64,000 nt of DNA from Sphingomonas sp. Leaf22 (GCF_001421715.1 NZ_LMKP01000043.1:1-64000); one strand, 5' to 3'; positions 17,022 through 26,476 are shown, counted from the stretch's first letter. Notes: generated by a model not told the origin, from the letters alone. Numbers and translations are program-made.

Positions 17022-17413
17022 GCGTCACTCTCCACTATCGCTTCGGCCTCGATCTCCACCCGCCATTCGGGACGGAGCAGCGCGGCCACTACCAGCATCG
17101 TCGCGGCGGGCCGCACGCTGCCGAATATCCCTCCATGCACCCGGCCGACCGCATCGGCGTCGCTTGGATCGGTCAGGTACATGCGCGTGCGGACGACATC
17201 GTCGATCCGCCCGCCCAGTTGCCCGATCGCATCTGCAATGATCGCGAAGCACCGTTCCGCCTGCGCCGCCGCGTCGCCCGGCGTGCTGCTGCCGTCCGGC
17301 TCGACCGGCGCGGTGCCCGACACGAGGATGCGTGTGCCCACCCGCACCGCCCGCGGAAAGCCGATCGTCGCTTCATAGGGCGAGGTGGAGGCGGTATGCC
17401 GGCGCGCCATCAT
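17018..17413 (-). CDS. RidA/YjgF family protein
   Basis: A 131-residue trimer-type Rid protein. Conserved positions include Arg in DDVVRTRMYLTD and the C-terminal VEIEAEAI. Rid proteins hydrolyse reactive enamine/imine intermediates, but this is not an archetypal RidA and may act on another substrate. Both ends overlap neighbours by ATGA junctions (deacetylase upstream, acyl-CoA dehydrogenase downstream), which ties it into the valine operon. The second ATG at 17410 is an alternative start. Confidence 0.85.
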   Translation of the reverse strand: MMARRHTASTSPYEATIGFPRAVRVGTRILVSGTAPVEPDGSSTPGDAAAQAERCFAIIADAIGQLGGRIDDVVRTRMYLTDPSDADAVGRVHGGIFGSVRPAATMLVVAALLRPEWRVEIEAEAIVESDA

Positions 17414-18342
17414 GGCCCCTCGTGCAACACCCGCGCCCGGAACAGCGGGTCGGCGATCGACAGGGTATTGCGTTCGTACCAGCGCGGTGCCGGTACACCC
17501 TTTTCCCACGCGATCGCCTCCAGCAGATTGCCCTGCGCCGACGGCGTATCGGGCCGCAGCTTCGCGATCGGATCGCGATGGGCGACATCGGCTTTGACGA
17601 TCGTCCAGCCCTTCTTGCGCAATCCGGCGACCAGATCGGCGATCCAATAGGCGGCAAGGTCTGTTTCGTGCAGCAACATCACCTGCACCGGCTGCCGCCC
17701 CAGCGCTTGTCGGCCGAGACGATCGGCGAACTCGGCGGCCTCGACATGCGTCTCGACATACAAGTCGCGCAGGGCGTCCATGTCGATCGGCTTGCCCGCC
17801 CTGCGCGCCGCGCCGGCAAGGTTTTCGATGTTCCAGTCGGACCCGTCGACGGTGACATAGCCGTTCGACAGGCCCCGCGCGGCAAGGCCCGCCCGCACCG
17901 CATCCCGCTTCGCCTTGTCGGTGCCGCCTTCGTCAAGGAACGGGTAGCGATACCATGGCCGTAACCCCTTGCGCCCCTGCAACCACGCGCCGGCGCGATC
18001 GATATCGGCCAGATAGGCATCGGCGGTCATCGCCTTGAGCGCCGGATGGCTGAAGCTGTGATTGGCGATGACATGCCCCGCCGCGACATAGGCCGCGACC
18101 CGCCGTTCGCCCCCTGCCCCATCGGGCGCGGCCAGATTGCCCGGCACGACGAAGAACGCCGCCTGTCGCACTCCCGCCCTGCGCAACCCGGCGATGATCC
18201 GCGCGGCACGCTCGTCAGGCGTCAGGAACGGCCCGCGCGCACGCGGCGCGTCGTCGAAGGTCAACGCGATCCGCTTCTGCGCGACGGCGGGCGACGCCAT
18301 CGCCAGCAACAACAGGATCGCCGCCATCAGGCATCGCATCAT
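17410..18342 (-). CDS. Exported polysaccharide deacetylase (NodB-like)
   Basis: A 310-residue carbohydrate esterase family 4-like protein. A signal peptide (MMRCLMAAILLLLAMASPAVAQ) precedes TFDDAPRARG, which holds the metal Asp pair, and NHSFSHP, which holds the His-x3-His pair. Late blocks RYPFLDEGG and VMLLHETDLAA complete the fold. GGAGG lies upstream of ATG 18342. Its substrate (peptidoglycan, chitin or another N-acetylated glycan) is unknown. Its stop overlaps the Rid gene, an unexpected partner for valine catabolism. Confidence 0.88.
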   Translation of the reverse strand: MMRCLMAAILLLLAMASPAVAQKRIALTFDDAPRARGPFLTPDERAARIIAGLRRAGVRQAAFFVVPGNLAAPDGAGGERRVAAYVAAGHVIANHSFSHPALKAMTADAYLADIDRAGAWLQGRKGLRPWYRYPFLDEGGTDKAKRDAVRAGLAARGLSNGYVTVDGSDWNIENLAGAARRAGKPIDMDALRDLYVETHVEAAEFADRLGRQALGRQPVQVMLLHETDLAAYWIADLVAGLRKKGWTIVKADVAHRDPIAKLRPDTPSAQGNLLEAIAWEKGVPAPRWYERNTLSIADPLFRARVLHEGP

Positions 18343-18458
18343 CACGGCAATTCCTCCTCGCAGATGCCGGCTATCGAGCATCGACTATCCCGTCCATCAC
18401 ATCGTAACCCCGGACGTGATCGAACCTGTGCGAAAGTAGCGATTCCTGCCCCCCTGCC

Positions 18459-18543
18459 GTACCCCCGCGCAGGCGGGGGTCCAGGGTTCCAGGCGCAAGC
18501 CGTTGTTCTGCTTGGCTCTGGACCCCCGCCTGCGCGGGGGTAC
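18459..18543. repeat. 85-bp palindromic repeat, copy 1 of 2
   Basis: Arms 18459-18484 and 18518-18543 form a perfect 26-bp inverted repeat. A second copy of the same length, reversed, lies at 35999-36083; the arms are the same and 13 bp of the spacer are shared. It separates mmsA from the deacetylase gene. Confidence 0.9.
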
Positions 18544-18596
18544 CGCGAGTTTTTGTCCGACTGAACAAGGATCGCATCGGCCCGGCATATCCCGCC

Positions 18597-20126
18597 TCAC
18601 CCCATTGTCGGAATGACGAACGCATCCTGCGTCCGCGCCGCCGCGTCATCCTCGGCCTGCGTGCCCGCCACCGATCCGTCGGGCCAGCGCTGGGTGATCG
18701 TCTTGACCTTCGTCCAGAAGCGCACACCCTCCTCGCCATGCTGGTTCACGTCGCCGAACGCGCTGCGCTTCCATCCGCCGAAGCTGTGATAGGCCACCGG
18801 CACCGGGATCGGCACGTTGATGCCGACCATGCCGACGTTCACCCGCGCGGCGAACTCGCGGGCGGCATGGCCGTTGCGGGTGAAGATCGCGACGCCGTTG
18901 CCATATTGATGCTCGCTCGGCAGGCGGACGGCGCTTTCGAAATCGTTCGCGCGGACGATTTGCAGGACCGGGCCGAAGATTTCCTCGCGATAGGATTCCA
19001 TCGCCGACGTCACATGATCGAACAGCGTCGGACCGATGAAGAAGCCGCGTTCATGCCCCTGCAACCGGAATCCGCGGCCGTCGACGACCAGCTCGGCGCC
19101 TTCCTCGACCCCCTTGGCGATCCAGCCTTCGACCCGCGCCTTGTGCTGCGCGTTGACCACCGGGCCGTAATGGGCGTCCGCGTCGGTCGATACCCCGACC
19201 CGCAGCGCATCGATCGCGGGGATCAGTTTCTCGCGCAACGCTACGGCGGTCTTCTCGCCGACCGGCACGACGACCGGCAGCGCCATGCACCGCTCGCCCG
19301 CCGACCCGAACGCCGCCCCGGCGAGGTCGGCGACGACCTGATCGAGGTCGGCATCGGGCATGACGATGCCGTGATTCTTGGCCCCGCCCATCGCCTGCAC
19401 GCGCTTGCCCGCCGCGACGCCGCGTTTGTAGACATAATGCGCGATGTCGCTCGACCCGACGAAGCTGACCGCGCCGATCGCGGGATGGTCGAGGATCGCA
19501 TCGACCACCGTCTTGTCGCCATGCACGACCTGCAGGATGCCTTCGGGCGCGCCGGCCTCCAGCATCAGTTCGGCCAGCCGCACCGGGACCGACGGATCGC
19601 GTTCGCTGGGTTTCAGGATGAACGCATTGCCGCAGGCGATGGCGACCCCGAACATCCACATCGGGATCATCGCCGGAAAGTTGAACGGGGTGATGCCCGC
19701 GCCGATGCCGACGGGCAACCGCATCGAATAGACGTCGATGCCGGGGCCCGCCCCCTGCGTATAATCGCCCTTCAGCAGATGCGGCACGCCGCACGCGAAT
19801 TCGATGACGTCCAGACCCCGCTGGATATCGCCCTTGGCATCGGCGATGACCTTGCCATGTTCGCTCGACAACAGTTCGGCGAGCGCGTCCATGTTCGCTT
19901 CGACCAGTTGCTTGAACGCGAACAGCACGCGGGCGCGCTTTTGCGGATTGGTCGCGGCCCAGCCGGACTGCGCCGCCTGCGCGGCGGCGACGGCGCGATC
20001 GATATCGGCGGCGGTGCCCAGCCGGACATGCGCCTGCACTTCGCCACGATTGGGATCGAACACGGCACCGGTCGCCCCGTCCGCACTGCCTGAACCGCCC
20101 GCGATCACATGATCGATGACCCGCAT
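18597..20126 (-). CDS. mmsA: Methylmalonate-semialdehyde dehydrogenase (CoA-acylating)
   Basis: A 509-residue aldehyde dehydrogenase that turns methylmalonate semialdehyde into propionyl-CoA, the last step of valine catabolism. Signatures are GITPFNFPAMIPMWMFGVA, FILKPSERDPSVP, VGSSDIAHYVY and GSAGERCMALPVVVPVG with the catalytic Cys. GGAGAG precedes the ATG at 20126, giving the normal N-terminus MRVIDHVIAGG. It is the first gene of the minus-strand valine locus but is separated from the rest by a palindromic repeat. Confidence 0.95.
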   Translation of the reverse strand: MRVIDHVIAGGSGSADGATGAVFDPNRGEVQAHVRLGTAADIDRAVAAAQAAQSGWAATNPQKRARVLFAFKQLVEANMDALAELLSSEHGKVIADAKGDIQRGLDVIEFACGVPHLLKGDYTQGAGPGIDVYSMRLPVGIGAGITPFNFPAMIPMWMFGVAIACGNAFILKPSERDPSVPVRLAELMLEAGAPEGILQVVHGDKTVVDAILDHPAIGAVSFVGSSDIAHYVYKRGVAAGKRVQAMGGAKNHGIVMPDADLDQVVADLAGAAFGSAGERCMALPVVVPVGEKTAVALREKLIPAIDALRVGVSTDADAHYGPVVNAQHKARVEGWIAKGVEEGAELVVDGRGFRLQGHERGFFIGPTLFDHVTSAMESYREEIFGPVLQIVRANDFESAVRLPSEHQYGNGVAIFTRNGHAAREFAARVNVGMVGINVPIPVPVAYHSFGGWKRSAFGDVNQHGEEGVRFWTKVKTITQRWPDGSVAGTQAEDDAAARTQDAFVIPTMG

Positions 20127-20624
20127 ACACTCTCCTGCCGATCGCGGAGGCCGGTCTGTCGCCGACTCACCCGCGTGTAATTTTATTGCTTTTGGCATGA
20201 CCGGAAGCGCGTGTCAGCGGCAAATCGAAAACCGGCCGAATGCTGCACAGGTCGACGGCCGGATGCGTCTTCGGCCGTCGCCAATGTACGATCCGCTACC
20301 AAACCGAAAATGAGGATGTGTCGGCAATTCCGGTCCGGTTGCGGGCGAACGGTCCGCCGGTCACGAGCCATGGATTGCAGTACCGTCCGCCGCTCCCGAC
20401 ACCGTTCCGAACCGCGTCAAATGCGGACCAACGGCGAGCACAGCGTAGACCATCCGCGATCGGCAACTCCCTCGATCCACCCTGCCGCCGATGCGACCTA
20501 TTCGAAGATCATCAGCAGCGTCACGCCGCCACTGATCGGCAACCGCACCGAACTGGGGCCGAACGGCAACAACCTGTCCGACACGCCCGGCTTCCGGGGC
20601 GGTAACAGCCCGAACCCCGTCCGC
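20127..20624. other. Long intergenic region upstream of mmsA
   Basis: About 500 bp with no convincing gene. It must contain the mmsA promoter; an AT-rich patch lies at 20176-20195. A 9-bp stem (20253-20261 with 20272-20280) could form a hairpin but lacks a T-tract. On the minus strand 20498-20629 is an open 43-codon frame without a start, ending ISGGVTLLMIFE; it could be a worn gene end. Confidence 0.5.
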
Positions 20625-21770
20625 TCACATCATCCAGCGCGCCTTGTCCCCGTCCAGCATCAGCCGGAACCACGGTGCCGCCGTCCCCCCGAAATGCCTG
20701 CGCCGCGTCGCGCCATCGCTCGGCTCCGCCCCGTTCAGCCCAACCGAATCGGCAAAGCTGATGACGTCCAGTTCACCGGTCACCCACCAGCAATAGGCCT
20801 GATACGGCTCTTGGCGGGGATTGCCCGCGACCAGCCCCGATCCGTTGAGCGGCACCCAGGGCCCGGCCATACTCTCGGCCACTGCGCCGTACAGCCCGGT
20901 CGGCGCGCCGGTGCCGTCGACGAACCGCTTCGCCTGCGTCGACCAGAACAGATAATAGCGCCCCTCGACCACCACGATATGCGGCCGTTCCAGCTCGCTA
21001 TTGACCCCGATCGACTCCAGCAACGGTGCCGCCAGTCGCCACGGCTGGTCGGGCGTGTCGCGCTTCGCCACGCCGATCACCCCGTCATGCACGTCGTCGA
21101 CCCATCCGGCCGATCCGACGAACAACAGATATTCCGCGCCATCGGCGGGATCGCGGAAATAGCCGGGATCACGAAAGCCCTTGATCCGGCCATCGACCGC
21201 CTCGACCTGATCGGCGCGCAGATAGGTCGCACCATCGGCGGCGATCGATTCCACCGGCGTCGACCAGTCGCCGACCGCGCCATCGGCAAAGCGCCCGACG
21301 CTTTCGAACAATCGCTGTTCGAACGTCCGCGCCTGACCCTGCCGGCCCGATGCGGTGAAATACAGGGTCAGCGTCACGCCATCCTCGGCCAGCACCGCCG
21401 ACCCCGACCATTCGCGGCTGCCCGGCGTAAAGCCGTCCGGGAACGCATCGCCATGATCGCGCCAGCCATCGGCGCCATGGCTGGTCAGCCGGATACGCGC
21501 CGCATCATGCCGGTCGTCGGGATCGGCGAATTGCGGCGTGATGAGGAAAAACCACCAGCTACGGTCATCGACAAACGCCGTCCGCCCATCGGCAGTGGCG
21601 ATCTGCCACATGTCCCACACGTCATGCCCCGGCACCACCGGGGCCAGATCGGACAACTGGAACACCGGCAATGCCAGTTCCGGCTGATCGGCGGCCAGCC
21701 GCGCGGCATCGATGCTCCAATGCGTCGGCAGCGGCTGGTCGGGGGCGGAACGGCGGGCGGGCATGGTCAT
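20625..21770 (-). CDS. GH68 levansucrase/fructosidase family enzyme
   Basis: A 381-residue five-bladed propeller enzyme acting on sucrose. Key residues are visible: nucleophile Asp53 in DVWDMW, EWSGSA at 120-125, stabiliser Asp201 in FRDP, and acid/base Glu261 in NSELERPH, followed by PLNGSGLVAGNP and EPYQAYCWWV. These match levansucrases such as the Zymomonas enzyme. No signal peptide is present, so it may act inside the cell as a fructosidase or leave by a signal-less route. It is the last gene of a transporter/GH36/GH68 operon. Starts at 21770 or 21764 are both possible. Confidence 0.88.
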   Translation of the reverse strand: MTMPARRSAPDQPLPTHWSIDAARLAADQPELALPVFQLSDLAPVVPGHDVWDMWQIATADGRTAFVDDRSWWFFLITPQFADPDDRHDAARIRLTSHGADGWRDHGDAFPDGFTPGSREWSGSAVLAEDGVTLTLYFTASGRQGQARTFEQRLFESVGRFADGAVGDWSTPVESIAADGATYLRADQVEAVDGRIKGFRDPGYFRDPADGAEYLLFVGSAGWVDDVHDGVIGVAKRDTPDQPWRLAAPLLESIGVNSELERPHIVVVEGRYYLFWSTQAKRFVDGTGAPTGLYGAVAESMAGPWVPLNGSGLVAGNPRQEPYQAYCWWVTGELDVISFADSVGLNGAEPSDGATRRRHFGGTAAPWFRLMLDGDKARWMM

Positions 21771-21799
21771 AAGGGCGGCTCTCGACAAGAAACGAAGGT

Positions 21800-23905
21800 T
21801 CAGGCGGCGGTGATGGCGAACAGCGCGACGCTCTGCGCCTTCATCGCCGGGATCGGCAGGCCGGCATGGGCCAGCCATTCGCCATCCAGCACGACGCCCT
21901 CAGCGCGCATCGCGGCAAAGACCGGCGCATCGGGCAAGGGGTGGCCGGTGACGGTGGCAAGGTCGAGCAGACGCACCCGCACCCGCCCAGCCCCGGCCAA
22001 TGGCGGCACGGGCAGCGGCAATGGATGGCGCACCGTCATCGGCTGCACCTGGCTGACGCTCAGCAACAGATCACCCGGCTCGCCATGCATCTGCCAGACC
22101 AGCCCGTCGCCGCCCTCGCCCATCCACAGCCGGCCATGGTGCAACCGGTCGCGCAGCCCCTTGTACCGCTCGATCGCCGCCGCCAGCGTCACCGCATCGG
22201 CGGGCGCGATCGCCGCCGGGTCCAGCTCGACGCCGAAATGGCCGGGCAGCGCCACGGCGGCGCGGAACGCCATGCCCTGGCTGCGCCCGGTCGAATGCGC
22301 CGGGCTGGCCCCGACATGCGACCCCATCATCTCGGGCGGCAGGAAATGCAGGAAGCCGCGCTGCATCGCGACCCGGCTGACCGCGTCGATGCAATCGCTG
22401 GTCCACATCCGGTGCGTCCGCGTGGCGATGCCGGCATCGCTGCGCCCGCCGCCACCGGCGCACGCCTCGATCTCGACCGCCGGATGCGCGCCACGCAGCC
22501 GATCGATCAGCGCATAGGCACCGACGACCTGGCGGTGATAGCCCGCCCGCCCGCGCGCATCGCCTGCCGGGGCCAGATCGCGATTATGATCCCATTTCAA
22601 ATAAGCGATCGGCAGATCGCGCAGCAGCGCATCGATCGCATCGAACAGATACGTGCGAACCTCGGCCCGCCCCAGGTCGAGCACCAGCTGGTGGCGCGAC
22701 GTCGGCATCGGCACGCCGTCCAGCTGCAATGCCCAGTCGGGATGCGCGCGCGCCAGATCGCTTTCGGGATTGACCATTTCGGGTTCGACCCACAGCCCGA
22801 ACTCCATGCCGAGCGAAACGACATGCTCGGCCAGCGGTTTGAGGCCACGCGGATATTTGACCGGATCGGCGACCCAGTCGCCCAGCGCGGCGGTATCGTC
22901 GCCCCGCCCCTTGAACCAGCCATCGTCCAGCACGAACCGCTCGACGCCCAGCCCCGCCGACCGATCGGCCAGCGCCATCAGCGCCGCCTCGTCATGGTCG
23001 AAATAGAAACCTTCCCAGCTGTTCACATGCACCGGGCGCGGGCGCATCGCCCCGGCCCATGGTGCGCGCGCACGGACGGCGGCATGGAAGGCCTGCACCG
23101 CGCCGTTCAGCCCCGCGCTCGAACAGGTCGCCAGCATCTCGGGCGACGCATAGGTTTCGCCGGGGGCCAACCGGATTTCGCCGGGGGCCAGCGCCTCGCC
23201 CATCTGCAACACCCAGAACCCGTCATCGTCGCGCTCGACCGACAGCCGGTGGTTGCCCGACCATGCCAGTTGCGCGGCATGGACCCGGCCATGGTGCCAG
23301 CCCGCCTCCGGTCCGACCACGAACAGCCCCGGCGGCCCGGCATGGCCGGTCAGCCCGCGCCGGTTCTCGCGGACCCAGCCATGCGCCGGCATCGCTTCGT
23401 CATGGCAAACGAACTCGGCATTGTGACGCCCGGTAAAGCTGCGGATCGTCGCACTGTCACCGGGCAGCGGCAGCGTCCCCGCCGCCAGCCATTCGATATC
23501 CAGCACATCGTCGCCGTCGTTGGTGACACTCGCCGACAGGGTCAGCATATCGCCTGCCATCGCGATCCGCTGCACCGCAGTTACCCGCGCGGTCCGGTCG
23601 GTCAGCGTGACGGTGACACCGTCGGCAGCCGCATCAATGGCAACATCGTCGAACCACTGCGCAAACGCCCGCCCGCCGCGATGCGCCCGCAGCGCCGCCG
23701 GCCCGAACCAACCGGTGCCATAGGTCGGCACCAGCGTCAGCGGCTGATCGCGGTCGAGCGAGAACGACGCCTGCGGCCGCATATCGGCGAGCGGCGGCAG
23801 CATGGCAGCATCGACGCGCGGCCCCCACCATCGCCACAGCGGCGCGGCACCGTCCTGCGCTTCGAGGATCAGGCTCGACACCTGACCATGCAGCGCGATG
23901 GTCAC
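21800..23905 (-). CDS. GH36 alpha-galactosidase
   Basis: A 701-residue enzyme that hydrolyses alpha-1,6-galactosides such as raffinose and melibiose. An N-terminal beta-sandwich is followed by a TIM barrel with the nucleophile Asp in YLKWDHNRDL and the acid/base Asp in MWTSDCIDAV; FVLDDGWF and GLWVEPEMVNPESDL are further family marks. The GTG start at 23905 overlaps the transporter's stop (GTGA). There is no signal peptide, so it works on imported sugar. Its product sucrose would be handled by the GH68 enzyme 29 bp downstream. Confidence 0.93.
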   Translation of the reverse strand: MTIALHGQVSSLILEAQDGAAPLWRWWGPRVDAAMLPPLADMRPQASFSLDRDQPLTLVPTYGTGWFGPAALRAHRGGRAFAQWFDDVAIDAAADGVTVTLTDRTARVTAVQRIAMAGDMLTLSASVTNDGDDVLDIEWLAAGTLPLPGDSATIRSFTGRHNAEFVCHDEAMPAHGWVRENRRGLTGHAGPPGLFVVGPEAGWHHGRVHAAQLAWSGNHRLSVERDDDGFWVLQMGEALAPGEIRLAPGETYASPEMLATCSSAGLNGAVQAFHAAVRARAPWAGAMRPRPVHVNSWEGFYFDHDEAALMALADRSAGLGVERFVLDDGWFKGRGDDTAALGDWVADPVKYPRGLKPLAEHVVSLGMEFGLWVEPEMVNPESDLARAHPDWALQLDGVPMPTSRHQLVLDLGRAEVRTYLFDAIDALLRDLPIAYLKWDHNRDLAPAGDARGRAGYHRQVVGAYALIDRLRGAHPAVEIEACAGGGGRSDAGIATRTHRMWTSDCIDAVSRVAMQRGFLHFLPPEMMGSHVGASPAHSTGRSQGMAFRAAVALPGHFGVELDPAAIAPADAVTLAAAIERYKGLRDRLHHGRLWMGEGGDGLVWQMHGEPGDLLLSVSQVQPMTVRHPLPLPVPPLAGAGRVRVRLLDLATVTGHPLPDAPVFAAMRAEGVVLDGEWLAHAGLPIPAMKAQSVALFAITAA

Positions 23906-25251
23906 GCCGCCGCATCCGGCGTCGCGCCGACCGGCAACCCGGCGCTGTTGCGTTCGCGCACCGTCCACACTGCGGCGGCGGCGGCGAACATCAGCACCCC
24001 GCATAGCGTCAGCACGTTGCGCGGATCGCCGCCCAGCAGCCGATCGTAGAACAGCCACATCGTCCCCGAAAAGATCAGCATCGGGATCACGATCATCATG
24101 TTGAATATGCCCATATAGACCCCGGTCCGCTCGGGCGGGATCGATCCGGCGAGGATGACATAGGGATTGCCCATGATGCTGGCCCAACCGATGCCGATGC
24201 CGATCGCGGGCAGGAACAGCATCCACTTTTCGGTGACATGCGGCAGCCACAGCATCCCGATCCCGGCCAGCACGAGGCAGATCGCGTGCAGGCTCGCCGC
24301 GCCCAGTCGCTTGGCCAGCGGCACCATCGCGAACGCGGCGAGGAACGCGACCCCGTTATAGAATGCCGCCATCTCGCCATTGGTCAGCACCGCCGAATGG
24401 AAACCCGACGACGTCGCCTCGGCGGTGCCATAGACCGACCGCCCGATCGAATAGATGACGTACGCCCAATAGGCCGCCATCGCATACCATTGGAACAGGC
24501 TCATCAACGCCAGCTTGCGCATCGCCTGCGGCATGTCGCGGATCGCCGACCCGATCTCCCTGAACATCGCGCCCAGCCCCTTGGGCTCGGCGGCGATGCG
24601 GGCGCGTTCCTGCGCCGACAGCGGCAATTCGGGCACGCGCCGGATCGACCACAGGATCGTCGAAAAGCTCAGCACCGCCCCGACCATGAACGCGATCCGC
24701 GCGGTATAGGGGATGTTGTGCGTATCGACCCAGTCCTGGTTCATCCCCGCCCACACCAGCAGCGACGGGGTCAGGAACGCCAGCATCTGCGCCGCGCCGG
24801 TAAAGGCGCTCTGCGTCAGGAACCCGATCTGGTGCTGGTTTTCGTTCAGCCGATCGCTGACATAGGCGCGATACGGCTCCATCGTGATGTTGTTGCCGGC
24901 ATCGAGAATCCACAACAGCGACACCGCCATCAGCAGCGATGAACTGAGCGGCATGAAGAACAGCCCCAGCGCGCACAGCACTGCACCCAGCAGGAAATAG
25001 GGGGTGCGCCGGCCCCAGCGGCTGTCGGTCCGGTCGCTCAGCGCGCCGATCAGCGGTTGCACCAGCAGGCCGGTCATCGGCCCGGCCAGTTGCAGCATCG
25101 GAATCGTCGCCTCCGATGCGCCCAGATAGCTGTAGATCGGGGCCATATTCCCCTGCTGCAACCCGAACGAGAATTGCAGGCCGAGGAAACCGAGATTCAT
25201 TTCCAATATGCGGGGAAGCGACAAATGGGGCTTGGAAGCTGGCAGGCGCAT
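23902..25251 (-). CDS. MFS sugar transporter, SLC45/sucrose-proton symporter type
   Basis: A 449-residue protein with twelve membrane helices. The early motif FSFGLQQGNMAPIYSYLGA and the loop DRTDSRWGRRTPY are typical of the sucrose/maltose cation symporter group within the major facilitators. It is the first gene of the operon with GH36 and GH68 enzymes, so it is the likely uptake route for sucrose or raffinose-type sugars. In sphingomonads these symporters often lie with TonB-dependent receptors; none is adjacent here. Confidence 0.9.
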   Translation of the reverse strand: MRLPASKPHLSLPRILEMNLGFLGLQFSFGLQQGNMAPIYSYLGASEATIPMLQLAGPMTGLLVQPLIGALSDRTDSRWGRRTPYFLLGAVLCALGLFFMPLSSSLLMAVSLLWILDAGNNITMEPYRAYVSDRLNENQHQIGFLTQSAFTGAAQMLAFLTPSLLVWAGMNQDWVDTHNIPYTARIAFMVGAVLSFSTILWSIRRVPELPLSAQERARIAAEPKGLGAMFREIGSAIRDMPQAMRKLALMSLFQWYAMAAYWAYVIYSIGRSVYGTAEATSSGFHSAVLTNGEMAAFYNGVAFLAAFAMVPLAKRLGAASLHAICLVLAGIGMLWLPHVTEKWMLFLPAIGIGIGWASIMGNPYVILAGSIPPERTGVYMGIFNMMIVIPMLIFSGTMWLFYDRLLGGDPRNVLTLCGVLMFAAAAAVWTVRERNSAGLPVGATPDAAA

Positions 25252-25309
25252 CGGACATCCTCAAGACAGACGCCCGTCTTTGCGAGCCTTGCCGCCCGTT
25301 ATACCAGCT

Positions 25310-25335
25310 TTGTCGATCGTGACAACAATCGATTG
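25310..25335. promoter_or_regulatory. Candidate operator pair upstream of the sugar operon
   Basis: A 16-bp inverted repeat TTGTC-gatcgt-GACAA (25310-25325) abuts the palindrome CAATCGATTG (25326-25335), 59-84 bp upstream of the transporter ATG. The location fits a repressor or activator site. No regulator gene adjoins the operon, so the binding protein is unknown. Confidence 0.35.
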
Positions 25336-25421
25336 CGGTACTGCCGGCAACGGTCGTTACGTGGCACCTTCGTCACCTTCGATGCCCGCATGGGCAAGCT
25401 GACGATCGTCGAAGAAGCACC

Positions 25422-26273
25422 TCATCCCACCGTCTCCCGCGGCTTCTTCAAAAGACCGAGGAAATTGACGATCTCGCGCCTGCGGTTCGCCTCGACGGCC
25501 AACTCGTCCCCGACCCCCAGTTTCCACCGCGTCGGCCCGTGATCGGGTTCACCGTGCAGCCGGTCGAGCAAATCGGCACGATCCGCGACATCGGCCTTAT
25601 TCTCCGCCAATCCGCCCTCGACCAGATCATCGGCCTGCGCCCGCAACGCGACCGCGAGCTCCTCAAGCGACAATTCGGGATGATATTGCACGCCCCAGAA
25701 CACCCCGCCGGCATGGCGGATCTCGGCGGCCTGAACGCGGGTCATGTCGTTACCCGCCAACAGGACGGCATCCTGCGGCAACGCCTCGACCTCATCGCCA
25801 TGGATCGCCGCGGCGTCCCACGCGGCCGGTCGCCCGGCCAACAGCGGATGCCCGCGCCCCGCGTCGGTCGCCACGATCGCACGTGCGATGCCGGCTTCCA
25901 TCCGCCGTGGCATTTTTCGCACCCGACCGCCTGCCGCCGCGACCGCGATCTGCAGTCCTGCGCAGGAACCGAAGGACGGTACGCCCGATGCGAACACCGC
26001 GCGCATGAACGCCAATTGCCGCGCGACTTCCGGCGTCTCGTCATACACGTGCATCGGCGATCCGGTCAGAAAGACCCCGTCGAACCGCCGCACCATCTCC
26101 GCTGAAACAATCGGCGCATCGGCATCGGCAGGCGCGATCAGGGTGATGTCCGCGGCCGGGGCAATCTGCCGGAGGGTCGCGGCATAGCTTTCCCCCGCAC
26201 TTTTCCCTGCCCGTTCACGACGCGCCTCGCGTTCTTCGGGCAATTCACTTTGCGCGACAAGATATTGCAGCAA
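25422..26273 (-). CDS. Class I glutamine amidotransferase-like protein
   Basis: A 283-residue stand-alone GATase-fold protein. The nucleophile elbow FGSCAGLQIA places Cys104; the partner His198 and Glu200 are in GVQYHPE, so the triad is intact. Such proteins resemble GMP-synthase amidotransferase domains without the synthetase, or gamma-glutamyl hydrolases of small amides. No ATG fits: TTG 26273 with AAGGA upstream gives MLQYLVAQSELPEE, close to family N-termini; an ATG at 26333 would add 20 residues. The physiological substrate is unknown. Confidence 0.78.
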   Translation of the reverse strand: MLQYLVAQSELPEEREARRERAGKSAGESYAATLRQIAPAADITLIAPADADAPIVSAEMVRRFDGVFLTGSPMHVYDETPEVARQLAFMRAVFASGVPSFGSCAGLQIAVAAAGGRVRKMPRRMEAGIARAIVATDAGRGHPLLAGRPAAWDAAAIHGDEVEALPQDAVLLAGNDMTRVQAAEIRHAGGVFWGVQYHPELSLEELAVALRAQADDLVEGGLAENKADVADRADLLDRLHGEPDHGPTRWKLGVGDELAVEANRRREIVNFLGLLKKPRETVG

Positions 26274-26476
26274 AGGCCATCCTTCGATTGGGGAGCAAGC
26301 CGGTCGAACGCACGGCCGATGCAATCGCCGCATTCGCACGGACCGATCGGTCGGACCTGCCGGCGGGCTGCGGCCGCATCCGAAACCGGCTTGGCGAAGC
26401 GCTCCGCTGCCGCCAAAGTCGCGGTGCTTTCGGCACCGATCGCACAGGCGCATGCGATTTCTACAGGATGACCACC

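Noticed and set aside
20211..24049. Two very long plus-strand frames opposite the GH68 and GH36 genes
   Set aside because: Their products are rich in Arg, His and Pro and lack domains; catalytic motifs are found only on the minus strand.
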